A stretch of 51,067 bases of DNA, taken from positions 1 to 51,067 of the forward strand of contig JAUJNC010000029.1 in the NCBI GenBank assembly GCA_030446525.1, given 5' to 3'. The translations under genes were made by a program, and so were the position numbers. Shown here in pieces: positions 8,959-16,818 of this stretch (the stretch's first letter is position 1; each line of letters starts with the position of its first letter). Origin of the DNA: Armatimonadaceae bacterium (GTDB lineage Bacteria; Armatimonadota; Armatimonadia; Armatimonadales; Armatimonadaceae). Below the pieces are notes generated by a model. That model saw only the letters and a program-made list of their open reading frames with translations, searched no databases and was not told where the DNA came from.

Positions 8959-10131
8959 TCACTTGTGCTCCCTGGTGCGGCTGAGGAGTGTGATGCTCTT
9001 TTTCACAAGCGCCTCATCGATCTCGTGCACCTCGAAGCCCTGGCCGATGCGCCCCAGCAGCATGACGGTGAGCTGCCCGCCTAAATGTTCCCGGAACTCG
9101 TTCAGCCCGTGCAGCAGGCAGCGCCGGTCGCCCGGTTGATCGAGGTGCCGGCTGAGCTCCGGCGCGTACAGGGCGAAGCCGAGTGCGCCCAGCGTGTTCA
9201 GGACGCGCCGCCAGGCGACTTCGGGCAGGAACCCCGCCAGGTACGAGTAGGTGGTGTCGAGGGCGACCCCGATCGCCACCGCCTCGCCGTGGCGCAGCTC
9301 GTAGTTTGTGAGCTGCTCCAGCTTGTGGGCGGCCCAGTGGCCGAAGTCGAGCGGCCGCGAGGAGCCGGACTCGAAGGGGTCGCCGCTCGTGGCGATGTGC
9401 TGCAGGTGCAGCTCGGCGCAGCGGCGGATCAGCTGTTGCATGGCCGCCATGTCCCGGCCGACGAGGGCCCCGCCGCGCGCTTCGAGAAAATCAAAGAACG
9501 CGGCGTCTTTGATCAGCGCCACCTTGACGGCCTCGGAGATGCCGGCGCGCCAGTCGCGCATCTCGAGCGTGCGAAGAAAGTCGAAATCGTTGAGGACCGC
9601 GTGGGGCGGTGCGAACGTCCCGAGGAAGTTCTTCTTGCCGAAGGCGTTGACGCTGTTCTTTACCCCGACCGCCGAGTCGTTCTGCCCGAGAACGGTGGTG
9701 GGGACCCGGATCAGCCGCACGCCGCGGTGTGCGGTCGCGGCGGCGTATCCCGCCATGTCGATGACCGCGCCGCCGCCGACGGCCACCACGAACGAATGCC
9801 GGCATATGCCGGCCCGGTCGATGGCCTCGTGCACCGCCGCGACGTGCCCGGGGTCGTTCTTCACGCCTTCGCCGCCGGGCACCCGCAGGGGCGGGGCGGC
9901 CAGGGCCAGCGCCGCCGGGCGCTGCCGGCAATAGGCTTCGATATCGTGGAGCAGGTCGGGGTGATGCCGGTGCACGCCCTCGTCCACGACGAAGAGAAGT
10001 TTCCGAGGAAGAGGGCCGCCTCCCCCACCCGCGACATCGCGCAGCAGCGGGTTTTCCGGCGCGAACACGCCGGTCGTGAAGTGTACCTGGTAGCGGAACC
10101 TGACCTGGATGTCCTGCTCTATCGCTTGCAT
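8959..10131 (-). CDS. eboD: EboD-like 3-dehydroquinate synthase family protein
   Basis: 390 residues of the sugar-phosphate cyclase (AroB-like) family. NAD-binding [14 protein letters not shown], then [18 protein letters not shown] and [10 protein letters not shown] are present. The metal ligands are Glu in [13 protein letters not shown], His in [12 protein letters not shown] and His in [10 protein letters not shown]. It is diverged from true AroB, and no shikimate genes are nearby, so it probably makes a different cyclised sugar phosphate or related compound. The ATG 10131 lies one base after the eboC stop. The gene is uninterrupted. Confidence 0.9.
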   Translation of the reverse strand: MQAIEQDIQVRFRYQVHFTTGVFAPENPLLRDVAGGGGGPLPRKLLFVVDEGVHRHHPDLLHDIEAYCRQRPAALALAAPPLRVPGGEGVKNDPGHVAAVHEAIDRAGICRHSFVVAVGGGAVIDMAGYAAATAHRGVRLIRVPTTVLGQNDSAVGVKNSVNAFGKKNFLGTFAPPHAVLNDFDFLRTLEMRDWRAGISEAVKVALIKDAAFFDFLEARGGALVGRDMAAMQQLIRRCAELHLQHIATSGDPFESGSSRPLDFGHWAAHKLEQLTNYELRHGEAVAIGVALDTTYSYLAGFLPEVAWRRVLNTLGALGFALYAPELSRHLDQPGDRRCLLHGLNEFREHLGGQLTVMLLGRIGQGFEVHEIDEALVKKSITLLSRTREHK

Positions 10132-10132
10132 T

Positions 10133-11014
10133 TCAGGTGACGGCGAACAGCCGCGCGATCCCGCCCGCCACGAACAGCAGCGCGAGAACGGCGGCGCCAT
10201 ACAACAGACCGGCGTACCCTGCGGCGATGGCCGCGTCAAGGACGATCAGCGAAAGCACCCCCGCCTTGACGGCGTGCCGGATGGGGCCGGGCTGCGGCTC
10301 TCGGTACGCGCGCCAGAAGGGAGGGAGCACCTTCCATGCCAGCAGCGCGAGGAACGGCAGCAGCGCCAGGAACTCGAAGCCGGGCGTCCACGTCAGCGCC
10401 GGCAGCCCGAGCAGTACGGCGCCGAGCAGGACCAGGGCGAGCAGCCCGGGGCCGCGGCTCCCCCCGTGCACCTCGCCCCGGCTGACCGCCGTGATCGCCG
10501 CGATGTAGGCCAGGGGGAGGAGCGCGAGGTACCACCGATCGCCGACCGCGGCGGGAAGGGCGCTCACACCCAGCAGCAGGTTCAGACCGCGGCACAGGCC
10601 CATATTCACCGGCCCGAAAACAGGCCGGTGCTTGCCCCAGGCGTCATAAAGCACCGCGCCCGCGGCGATCCCGAGCGCGAGCAGACCACTGACCGCGGAC
10701 GCCCCGAACGCCGCCACTACCCCGACGCCCAGCAGTCCGACCCCCAGCAGGACGGCGCTCCGCAATGGGACGCGCCCGCTCGGGATCGGGCGCTCGGGCC
10801 GCTCGCATGCGTCCAGCCGGGCGTCGAAGACGTCGTTAAGCACGACGCCCCCGCCGTACAGACCGGTCGTCGCGACGAGCAGCCAGCCGAGCGACTGCGC
10901 ATCTGGCAGGCCCGCCGCGGCGTACCCCGCGAGCACGTCCGCGGCGGCCGTCACCAGGTTCGGCGGGCGCATCAGCTGCAGATACGGCCAGATGGCGCCG
11001 GGTCGCCGGCTCAT
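10133..11014 (-). CDS. eboC: UbiA-like prenyltransferase EboC
   Basis: 293 residues, almost entirely membrane helices (about eight or nine). The first Asp-rich motif of UbiA prenyltransferases is [21 protein letters not shown]. The second is less canonical, [20 protein letters not shown], as seen in EboC-type proteins that move a prenyl or lipid group in the membrane. It is the first gene of the ebo operon. ATG 11014 is preceded by GAGGGT. The substrate is unknown. The idi gene two places downstream fits supply of an allylic prenyl donor. Confidence 0.9.
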   Translation of the reverse strand: MSRRPGAIWPYLQLMRPPNLVTAAADVLAGYAAAGLPDAQSLGWLLVATTGLYGGGVVLNDVFDARLDACERPERPIPSGRVPLRSAVLLGVGLLGVGVVAAFGASAVSGLLALGIAAGAVLYDAWGKHRPVFGPVNMGLCRGLNLLLGVSALPAAVGDRWYLALLPLAYIAAITAVSRGEVHGGSRGPGLLALVLLGAVLLGLPALTWTPGFEFLALLPFLALLAWKVLPPFWRAYREPQPGPIRHAVKAGVLSLIVLDAAIAAGYAGLLYGAAVLALLFVAGGIARLFAVT

Positions 11015-11163
11015 AAATCGCGTACCCTCTTGGGTGCTCGGATCTCGCCTGCCGCGGCGGGAAGGTGCCGGGGCCGGCCCGCCCGGCATACGACCGGGTG
11101 CGAGTCACGTCCATTATACCCTTATCCCGGATCGGTCACGAAAAGAGTTCGGTAAAAGGCCGT

Positions 11164-11194
11164 GAAGGGCGGCGGCTGTGGGCCGCCGCCCTTC
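11164..11194 (-). terminator. Hairpin after the ELWxSDGT gene
   Basis: GAAGGGCGGCGG at 11164-11175 pairs perfectly with CCGCCGCCCTTC at 11183-11194, with a short loop. On the minus strand it lies 23 bases after the ELWxSDGT stop and is followed by a weak T stretch (GGCCTTTTACC). It separates that gene from the ebo operon. Confidence 0.6.
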
Positions 11195-11217
11195 GTTTCG
11201 ACGCGCCGCCGGACCGG

Positions 11218-14034
11218 TCAAGGCACGCGATACGGGCCGACACGCCGCGCCGGGCCGGAGACGCTGCCGGCCCGGCCCCGGAAGGTTTTGGGGCCGGGGA
11301 GGGTGTCCCCTTCTTTCTGGTAACCGTGGGTGGCGGACTGGCCCGCCGACGCCTCCTCGATATCCAGGACGAACAGCTCGCGCCCGGTCTGCGGAAGCGC
11401 GGCGGTGAAGAACAGCAGCCCCCCCACCGGTGTCAGACTCGCGGGCTCCGAGCTCGCGGCGCCCGGGTTAACGTCGGCGATCAGCACGGTCCCCTGGGCG
11501 GTCCCGTCGCTGCGCCACAGCTCGCGCCCCGCCGCGGGCGTCGTGGCCGTGAAGAACAGCAGCCCGCTCACGTTCGTCAGGTTCGCCGGCGACGAGCTGC
11601 CGGTGCCGGGGACGATGTCCCGGACCGGCACGGTGTCTTCGGCCGTCCCATCGCTGCGCCACAGCTCCGTCCCGATCGCCGGGGCGTCCGCGACGAAGAA
11701 CAGCGTCCCGCCAAGGACGAGCAGGCTCCTGGGGTTCGAACTGCCGGCGCCGGGGGAGATGTCCCGGACCAGCGCGGTGCCGGCCGTGGTCCCGTCGCTG
11801 CGCCACAGCTCCGCTCCCACCGCCGGGTTGGACGCTGTAAAGAACAGCGTGCCGCCCGCGGCAGTCAGGTTCACGGGGTTCGAGCCCATGTTGCCCGGAG
11901 CTATGTCGGCGACGATGTCGGTCCCTTCAGTGGTCCCGTCACTCTTCCACAGCTCCGCCCCCGTCGTCGACTCCATAGCGACGAAGAACAGCGTCCCGCC
12001 GACGTCTACCAGATTCCTGGGGCTGGAACCTGAGGCGCCGGGGAAGATGTCGGCGACCAGGACGGTCCCCTCGGCGGTCCCGTCGCTCGTCCACAGCTCC
12101 GCCCCCTGTTGCGGGGTGGTGGCGACGAAGAACACGGTCCCGCCCACGGCAGTTAAGTTCGTCGGCGACGAGCTGCCGGCGCCCGGGACGATGTCCCGGA
12201 CCAGCACCGTCCCTTCTTCCGTTCCGTCGCTCTTCCACAGCTCCGCTCCGACCCCCGGGGCGTCCGCGACGAAGAACAGCGTCCCGCCGACGTCTACCAG
12301 ATTCCTGGGGTTGGAGCTTGTGGCGCCGGGGGCGATGTCCCGGACCAACACGGTTCCTTCGGGCGTGCCGTCGCTCGTCCACAGCTCGCGGCCGGCCGCC
12401 GGCGTCGTCGCGGTGAAGAAGACCGTCTCGCCGATGGTGATAAAGCTTTCCGGGTTGGAACTGCCGGTGCCGGGGAACAGGTCGCGTACCAGGACGGTCC
12501 CCTCAGGGGTCCCGTCGCTGCGGTACAGCTCGGTTCCGGTGGTCACCTCGGTAGCCCGGAAGAGCAGCGTGCCGCCGACGCCGGTCAGGAGCGCGGGGTT
12601 CGAGCTTTCGCCGGTGGGGTTGATGTCCCGCACCGGCACCGTCCCCTCGGCGGTCCCGTCGCTGCGGAACAGCTCGCGCCCCTCCACCGGATCAACGGCG
12701 GTGAAGAACAGCGTGCTGTCCACCACGATCAGGCGCATCGGAGACGAGCTTAAAACCTCGGGCAGAATGTCCCGCACCAGGACGGTTCCCTCAGGCGAGC
12801 CGTCGCTGGTCCACAGCTCGCGCCCGGCCGCCGGCGTGGTGGCGGAGAAGAACACCGTCTCGCCGATGTCGTTGATGTCCGAGGGCGACGAGCTGCCGGT
12901 GCCCGGGACGATGTCTCGCACGAGCACGGTGCCGTCGGTGGTGCCGTCGCTCTTGTAAAGCTCGGTGCCGGTGGCCGGGGCGGTGGCGGCGAAGAACAGC
13001 GTGCCCGCCTTGTCGGTCAGGCTCGTGGGGTTCGAGCCTGTGGCGCCCGGGAAGAGGTCCCGGAGCAGGAAGGTGCCTTCGGCGGTCCCGTCGCTGCGCC
13101 ACAGCTCCGTCCCCTGTTGCGGGGTGGCGGCGACGAAGAACAGCAGGCCGCCGGACACGGTGAGGCTTGTCGGGTTCGGGCTTGCGGCGCCCGGCAGGAT
13201 GTCGCGTACCAGGCCGGTTCCTTCTTGCGTCCCGTCGCTGCGGAACAGTTCGCGGCCGGTGGCCGGGGTCGTGGCGGTGAAGAACAGCGTCCCGCCCGCG
13301 TTGGTCAGACTGGCGGGGGTGGAGCTGAAGACGCCGGGGTTGATGTCGGCGACCAGGACGGTCCCTTCGGCGGTCCCGTCGCTCTTCCACAGCTCGAAAC
13401 CGTTCTCCGGGCTGAAAGCGGAAAAGAACAGCGTCCCGTCGACGTTGGCCAGGCTCGTGGGGATGGAGCTGAAGACGCCGGGGTTGATGTCGGCGACCAG
13501 GACGGTCCCTTCGGCGGTCCCGTCGCTCTTCCACAGCTCCGTCCCCGTCGCGGGCGTCGTGGCGACAAAGAACACGATCTCCCCGATGGCAACCAGGACC
13601 GTGGGCACAGGTCCTCCGGGGAACGGGCTGCCGCTGCCGGGGACTAGGTCGCGCACCAGGACGGTCCCTTCGGCGGTCCCGTCACTTCTCCACAGCTCGC
13701 GGCCGGTGGCCGGCGTGGTGGCGGTGAAGAACAGCGTCCCGCCCGCGTTGGTCAGGTTCATCGGCGTGGAGGCGCCGGTGCCGGGGACGATGTCCCGGAC
13801 CAGGGCGGTGCCCTCGAGGGTCCCGTCGCTCTTGTACAGCTCGACGCCGGTCTGCGGGTTGAGGGCCGTGAAGAACAGCGTCCCGTTCACGTTGGTCAGG
13901 TTTGCCGGGTCGGAACCGGCGGTTGCGGTGTTGATGTCCCGGACCAGCCTCTGGGCCGGCGCCGGACCCACCGCGACCAGGCTTGCCAGCGCGGCGAGCC
14001 AGGCGGCGAAGATCCTACTTCTTGTCTTGCACAT
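11218..14034 (-). CDS. Secreted ELWxSDGT repeat protein
   Basis: 938 residues: a signal peptide (MCKTRSRIFAAWLAALASLV, with a likely cleavage after PAPAQ) followed by about 17 tandem repeats of roughly 46-48 residues. The consensus holds ELWxSDGTxEGTVLVRDI, a PGxGSSxPxxLT turn and GGTLFFxATTP. Each repeat looks like a propeller-blade or beta-sheet unit. Such proteins are usually cell-surface or secreted, and no enzyme activity is known. The ATG 14034 has GGAGGA six to seven bases upstream. The reading frame is intact despite its repetitive nature. The large antisense open frames here are shadows of repeat codon bias. Confidence 0.93.
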   Translation of the reverse strand: MCKTRSRIFAAWLAALASLVAVGPAPAQRLVRDINTATAGSDPANLTNVNGTLFFTALNPQTGVELYKSDGTLEGTALVRDIVPGTGASTPMNLTNAGGTLFFTATTPATGRELWRSDGTAEGTVLVRDLVPGSGSPFPGGPVPTVLVAIGEIVFFVATTPATGTELWKSDGTAEGTVLVADINPGVFSSIPTSLANVDGTLFFSAFSPENGFELWKSDGTAEGTVLVADINPGVFSSTPASLTNAGGTLFFTATTPATGRELFRSDGTQEGTGLVRDILPGAASPNPTSLTVSGGLLFFVAATPQQGTELWRSDGTAEGTFLLRDLFPGATGSNPTSLTDKAGTLFFAATAPATGTELYKSDGTTDGTVLVRDIVPGTGSSSPSDINDIGETVFFSATTPAAGRELWTSDGSPEGTVLVRDILPEVLSSSPMRLIVVDSTLFFTAVDPVEGRELFRSDGTAEGTVPVRDINPTGESSNPALLTGVGGTLLFRATEVTTGTELYRSDGTPEGTVLVRDLFPGTGSSNPESFITIGETVFFTATTPAAGRELWTSDGTPEGTVLVRDIAPGATSSNPRNLVDVGGTLFFVADAPGVGAELWKSDGTEEGTVLVRDIVPGAGSSSPTNLTAVGGTVFFVATTPQQGAELWTSDGTAEGTVLVADIFPGASGSSPRNLVDVGGTLFFVAMESTTGAELWKSDGTTEGTDIVADIAPGNMGSNPVNLTAAGGTLFFTASNPAVGAELWRSDGTTAGTALVRDISPGAGSSNPRSLLVLGGTLFFVADAPAIGTELWRSDGTAEDTVPVRDIVPGTGSSSPANLTNVSGLLFFTATTPAAGRELWRSDGTAQGTVLIADVNPGAASSEPASLTPVGGLLFFTAALPQTGRELFVLDIEEASAGQSATHGYQKEGDTLPGPKTFRGRAGSVSGPARRVGPYRVP
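11350..13940 (-). repeat. Tandem array of about 17 ELWxSDGT units (about 140 bp each)
   Basis: Direct coding repeats inside the ELWxSDGT gene. The nucleotide similarity is high, for example the GTCCCGTCGCTxxxCCACAGCTC core that recurs on the + strand roughly every 141 bases. Two neighbouring units around 13330-13500 share long nearly identical blocks, which suggests recent duplication or gene conversion. Confidence 0.85.
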
Positions 14035-14246
14035 CGTCGTCTCCTCCTCGTTGAGCGAGGCGCCGTCGGTCGAACCGCGGCGCCGGTGGGAACGATCCTG
14101 CCGCCGGGCGGCGCGCGGGCCGGCCGCGGCGGCGTGCTGTCCTGGCGCTTTCCTCCTTCCACGGGGTGTCTTTTTTCTGCTGGTTCTACGTCCCTCTTGC
14201 TGTTAGACTGGAAGGGGACCGCCCAATGTTCCGCCCGATTTCGGGC

Positions 14247-15023
14247 TCAGCCGGTGCGCAAGGGGGTGGGGTGATCCAACTGGCCGACGTCGGCCAGATA
14301 GCGCGGCGGCAGGAGCAGTCGCCGGAGGAGCGGCCGCAGTCCCGCCCGGACCAGAGTGCGATAAACGGGGAAGGCGTGGCGCAGCCAGGGGTGGGGCCTC
14401 AGGCGCAGCAGATGGCGCACGCGCGGGGGCGCCAGCAGGGCCTGTACCTGCAGCAGCAGTGCGTACCGCCAGGGACCCAGGTGACGCCGGTACTCCCGGT
14501 AAAGCGCGGCGGTGTGGTCACTGTAGGCGAGATCCTGTTCCATGTGGCGCTCCCGGTCCGTTCGCCAGTCGGCATAGCTCGCCGGCAGGTCCGGTATCCG
14601 CAGCCCCGTGCCCACGCGCCGGAACACGTGGTAGAGTTCGCGCTGCTCCGCGGCGGTCAGCGGGCGGTGGGCCAGCTGGAAGGCGCGCTCCGAGTAGTCG
14701 ATCAGCAGGTACAAAACGTCCCGGTGCGCCCAGTCCGGGATCTGCTGCGCGCGCCGCCGCTCGACCGACCCGTGGATGGCGCGGATGTGCTCGAGCGTGC
14801 GCCGGGCCGTCGGCTCGTCGACGAAGACGATCTCTTTGACATAGCGCGCCGTGGAAAACAGGCGGGTCATCGGGTCGCGCGGCAGCTTGCCGGTGAAGAA
14901 CAGCCAGTCCACCGCGCGGTTGAGCGCGAACTCGGCCGCCGCCCCGGCGAAGACGAACAGCATCGTGTCCCCGTCGCCCCATATCCGGCGCACGACGGAA
15001 CCCGGATCAACAAAATCATCCAT
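14247..15023 (-). CDS. MpaB/DUF2236 family oxygenase-like protein
   Basis: 258 residues. The DUF2236 (oxygenase MpaB/latex-clearing protein-like) pattern is clear: WGDGDTMLFVFAGAAAEFAL at the N-terminus, FTGKLPRDPMTRLFSTARY, then IHGSVERRR, IPDWAHRDVLYLLIDYSERA and HRPLTAAEQRELY. Family members carry a b-type heme with conserved His and Arg residues; IHG, HRDV and HRPLT supply candidates here. The function is unknown in this context. The ATG at 15023 stands only about eight bases from the predicted transcription start. The 212 bases upstream of the ELWxSDGT start (14035-14246) hold no recognisable gene. Confidence 0.85.
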   Translation of the reverse strand: MDDFVDPGSVVRRIWGDGDTMLFVFAGAAAEFALNRAVDWLFFTGKLPRDPMTRLFSTARYVKEIVFVDEPTARRTLEHIRAIHGSVERRRAQQIPDWAHRDVLYLLIDYSERAFQLAHRPLTAAEQRELYHVFRRVGTGLRIPDLPASYADWRTDRERHMEQDLAYSDHTAALYREYRRHLGPWRYALLLQVQALLAPPRVRHLLRLRPHPWLRHAFPVYRTLVRAGLRPLLRRLLLPPRYLADVGQLDHPTPLRTG

Positions 15024-15037
15024 GGTATCTCGGGATG

Positions 15038-15066
15038 ATTATAGCCCGATCCGTGGTGGTCCGCAA
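15038..15066 (-). promoter_or_regulatory. Sigma70-type promoter for the MpaB/DUF2236 gene
   Basis: On the minus strand TTGCGG (15066-15061) and a perfect TATAAT (15043-15038) are separated by 17 bases. Transcription would begin near 15031, leaving a leader of about eight bases without a Shine-Dalgarno site. Confidence 0.6.
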
Positions 15067-15128
15067 AGGCGCCGGAAGGCGTCACGCCGGCGCCAGGAAA
15101 AGCGACGCCGCGCGGCGAAGATACCCCC

Positions 15129-16745
15129 ATGGAAGAGAATGGGGGGAGGGCGGGCGGCCCGGCGCGCGGCAGGCGGGTGGCGTCACGGCTCCTGATGAGC
15201 GCGCTGGTTACTTTCCTGCTTACGGGCGGGCGCCCGTTCATGGGTGTGGCGCGCGCGCAGGGTGCGCTGGCGCAGGTCCGCGAACGCGGCGCCCTCGTCA
15301 TCGGCTCGGACATGACCTACCCGCCGTTTGAGCTGAAGATCGGCGACCGGTTCGAGGGGTTCGACATCGACCTGGGCAACGAGATCGGCCGGGAGCTGGG
15401 CGTCACGGTCCGGTGGGAGAACGCCGCCTGGGACGGCATCTTCCCCGCCCTGCAGACCGGCAAGTTCGACCTGGTGATGTCGGGCGTCACCATCACCGAC
15501 GAGCGCAAAAAGAATCTGGCGTTCTCGCGGCCCTATTTCCTTTCGGGGCAGACGATCGTGCGGCGCCGGGGCGACGCGCGCATTCGGGGTCCCGAGGACC
15601 TGCGCGGCAAGCGCGTGGCCGTGCAGCTGGAAACGACCGGCCAGTACGCGGCGGAAAGGCTCGGCCTGCCGCCCGAACGCATCGGCAAGTTCGAGACCCT
15701 GCAGGACGCCCTGCTGGAGGTGCGCAACCGGCGCGCGCACGCCGCCATCGGCGACCTGCCCGCCCTGCGGGACATCATCCGCAAGGGCTACCCCGAGCTG
15801 GAGATCGTGGGCGGCGTGTTCGTGCGGGAGAACGTCGGCATCGTCCTGCGGCCCGGCGAGGGCGAGCTGGCTCTAGCCGTCAACCAGGCCCTGGACCGCA
15901 TCGTGGCCGACGGCCGCTACGCGCGCCTGTACGAGGAGTGGATGCGCGAGCCGCTGCCGGCGGGCTACGCCGCCGACCTGGAGCGCGTCCGCGGCCAGGG
16001 CACGCCGGTCACCGAGCGCGCTTCCGGCTCGGCCTTCACCGTCCGCCGGGAACTGCTCGTGCGCGCCCTGCCGCTCCTCGCGCGCGGCGCACTCCTGACG
16101 CTATACGTCACCTTGCTCGCCCTGCTGCTGGGGATCCCCGCCGGGCTGCTCGTGGCGCTGGCGCGGCTTTCGTCTTTGCGCCCGCTCGCGCTCCTCGCGA
16201 CGGCGTACGTGGAGGTGATCCGGGGCACGCCGCTTTTGGTACAGATCTACGTGATCTACTTCGTGCTGCCCGCCGCGGGGCTATCCGCGCCACCGATCGT
16301 GGCGGCGGTGACGGCCCTCGCCCTCAACGCCGCCGCCTACATCGGGGAGATCTTTCGGGCGGGCATCGAGAGCATCGACGCGGGCCAGATGGAGGCGGCG
16401 CGCTCGCTCGGGATGGATTATCGCGGCGCGATGCGCTGGGTGATCCTGCCGCAAACGCTGCGCCGCGTGCTGCCGCCGCTCACCAACGAGTCCGTGGCGT
16501 TGCTGAAGGATTCGTCCCTGATCTCCATCATCGCCCTGGAGGAGCTGACGCGTGTCGGGCGCGCGCTGGCCAGCGACTCCGGCTCGCCGGTCCCCATGAT
16601 GCTCGCCGTCGCACTCTTCTACCTGGCGCTGACCCTCCCGCTGACCTACCTGGTACGCCGGCTGGAGGCCAAATGGCAGCCGATCAGCCGCCCGCGCGCC
16701 CGCGAAGTCAGGGCGCGAAAAGAGCCGCAACGGCAGACGGTTTGA
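15129..16745 (+). CDS. Amino-acid ABC transporter: substrate-binding protein fused to permease (GlnH-GlnP type)
   Basis: 538 residues. An N-terminal signal segment precedes a type 3 periplasmic binding domain (about 50-280): RGALVIGSDMTYPPFELKIG, FEGFDIDLGNEIGRELG, FDLVMSGVTITDERKKNLAF and RIVADGRYARLYEEW. Residues about 310-520 form a HisM/GlnP-type permease with membrane helices and the EAA loop EAARSLGMDYRGAMRWVILP that contacts the ATPase. The fusion resembles polar amino acid transporters with tethered binding domains. The ATPase partner lies at 20399-21133. The start is uncertain: ATG 15129 (weak ribosome site) or ATG 15195, which gives a more usual signal peptide. Confidence 0.92.
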   Translation: MEENGGRAGGPARGRRVASRLLMSALVTFLLTGGRPFMGVARAQGALAQVRERGALVIGSDMTYPPFELKIGDRFEGFDIDLGNEIGRELGVTVRWENAAWDGIFPALQTGKFDLVMSGVTITDERKKNLAFSRPYFLSGQTIVRRRGDARIRGPEDLRGKRVAVQLETTGQYAAERLGLPPERIGKFETLQDALLEVRNRRAHAAIGDLPALRDIIRKGYPELEIVGGVFVRENVGIVLRPGEGELALAVNQALDRIVADGRYARLYEEWMREPLPAGYAADLERVRGQGTPVTERASGSAFTVRRELLVRALPLLARGALLTLYVTLLALLLGIPAGLLVALARLSSLRPLALLATAYVEVIRGTPLLVQIYVIYFVLPAAGLSAPPIVAAVTALALNAAAYIGEIFRAGIESIDAGQMEAARSLGMDYRGAMRWVILPQTLRRVLPPLTNESVALLKDSSLISIIALEELTRVGRALASDSGSPVPMMLAVALFYLALTLPLTYLVRRLEAKWQPISRPRAREVRARKEPQRQTV

Positions 16746-16818
16746 CAACGTGTGCCCCGCAGGGTAAACGATCGTGAGGTCAGGGCTTGCCCTGCCCCTA
16801 CAAGTAGATGAGGACAAA

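Noticed and set aside
11164..14034. CRISPR array suggested by regularly spaced repeats
   Set aside because: The period is about 141 bp, it is coding, and there are no short repeats with unique spacers.
11330..14206. Long open frames on the + strand (542 and 413 codons) opposite the ELWxSDGT gene
   Set aside because: They are periodic shadows of the repeats, have no family-like features or ribosome sites, and the minus strand protein has a signal peptide and a known repeat consensus.
16781..16794. Inverted repeat CAGGGCTTGCCCTG before the M16C gene
   Set aside because: Only 6-bp arms with a two-base loop, no T tract, and it lies in front of a gene in an operon; too weak to call a terminator or operator.
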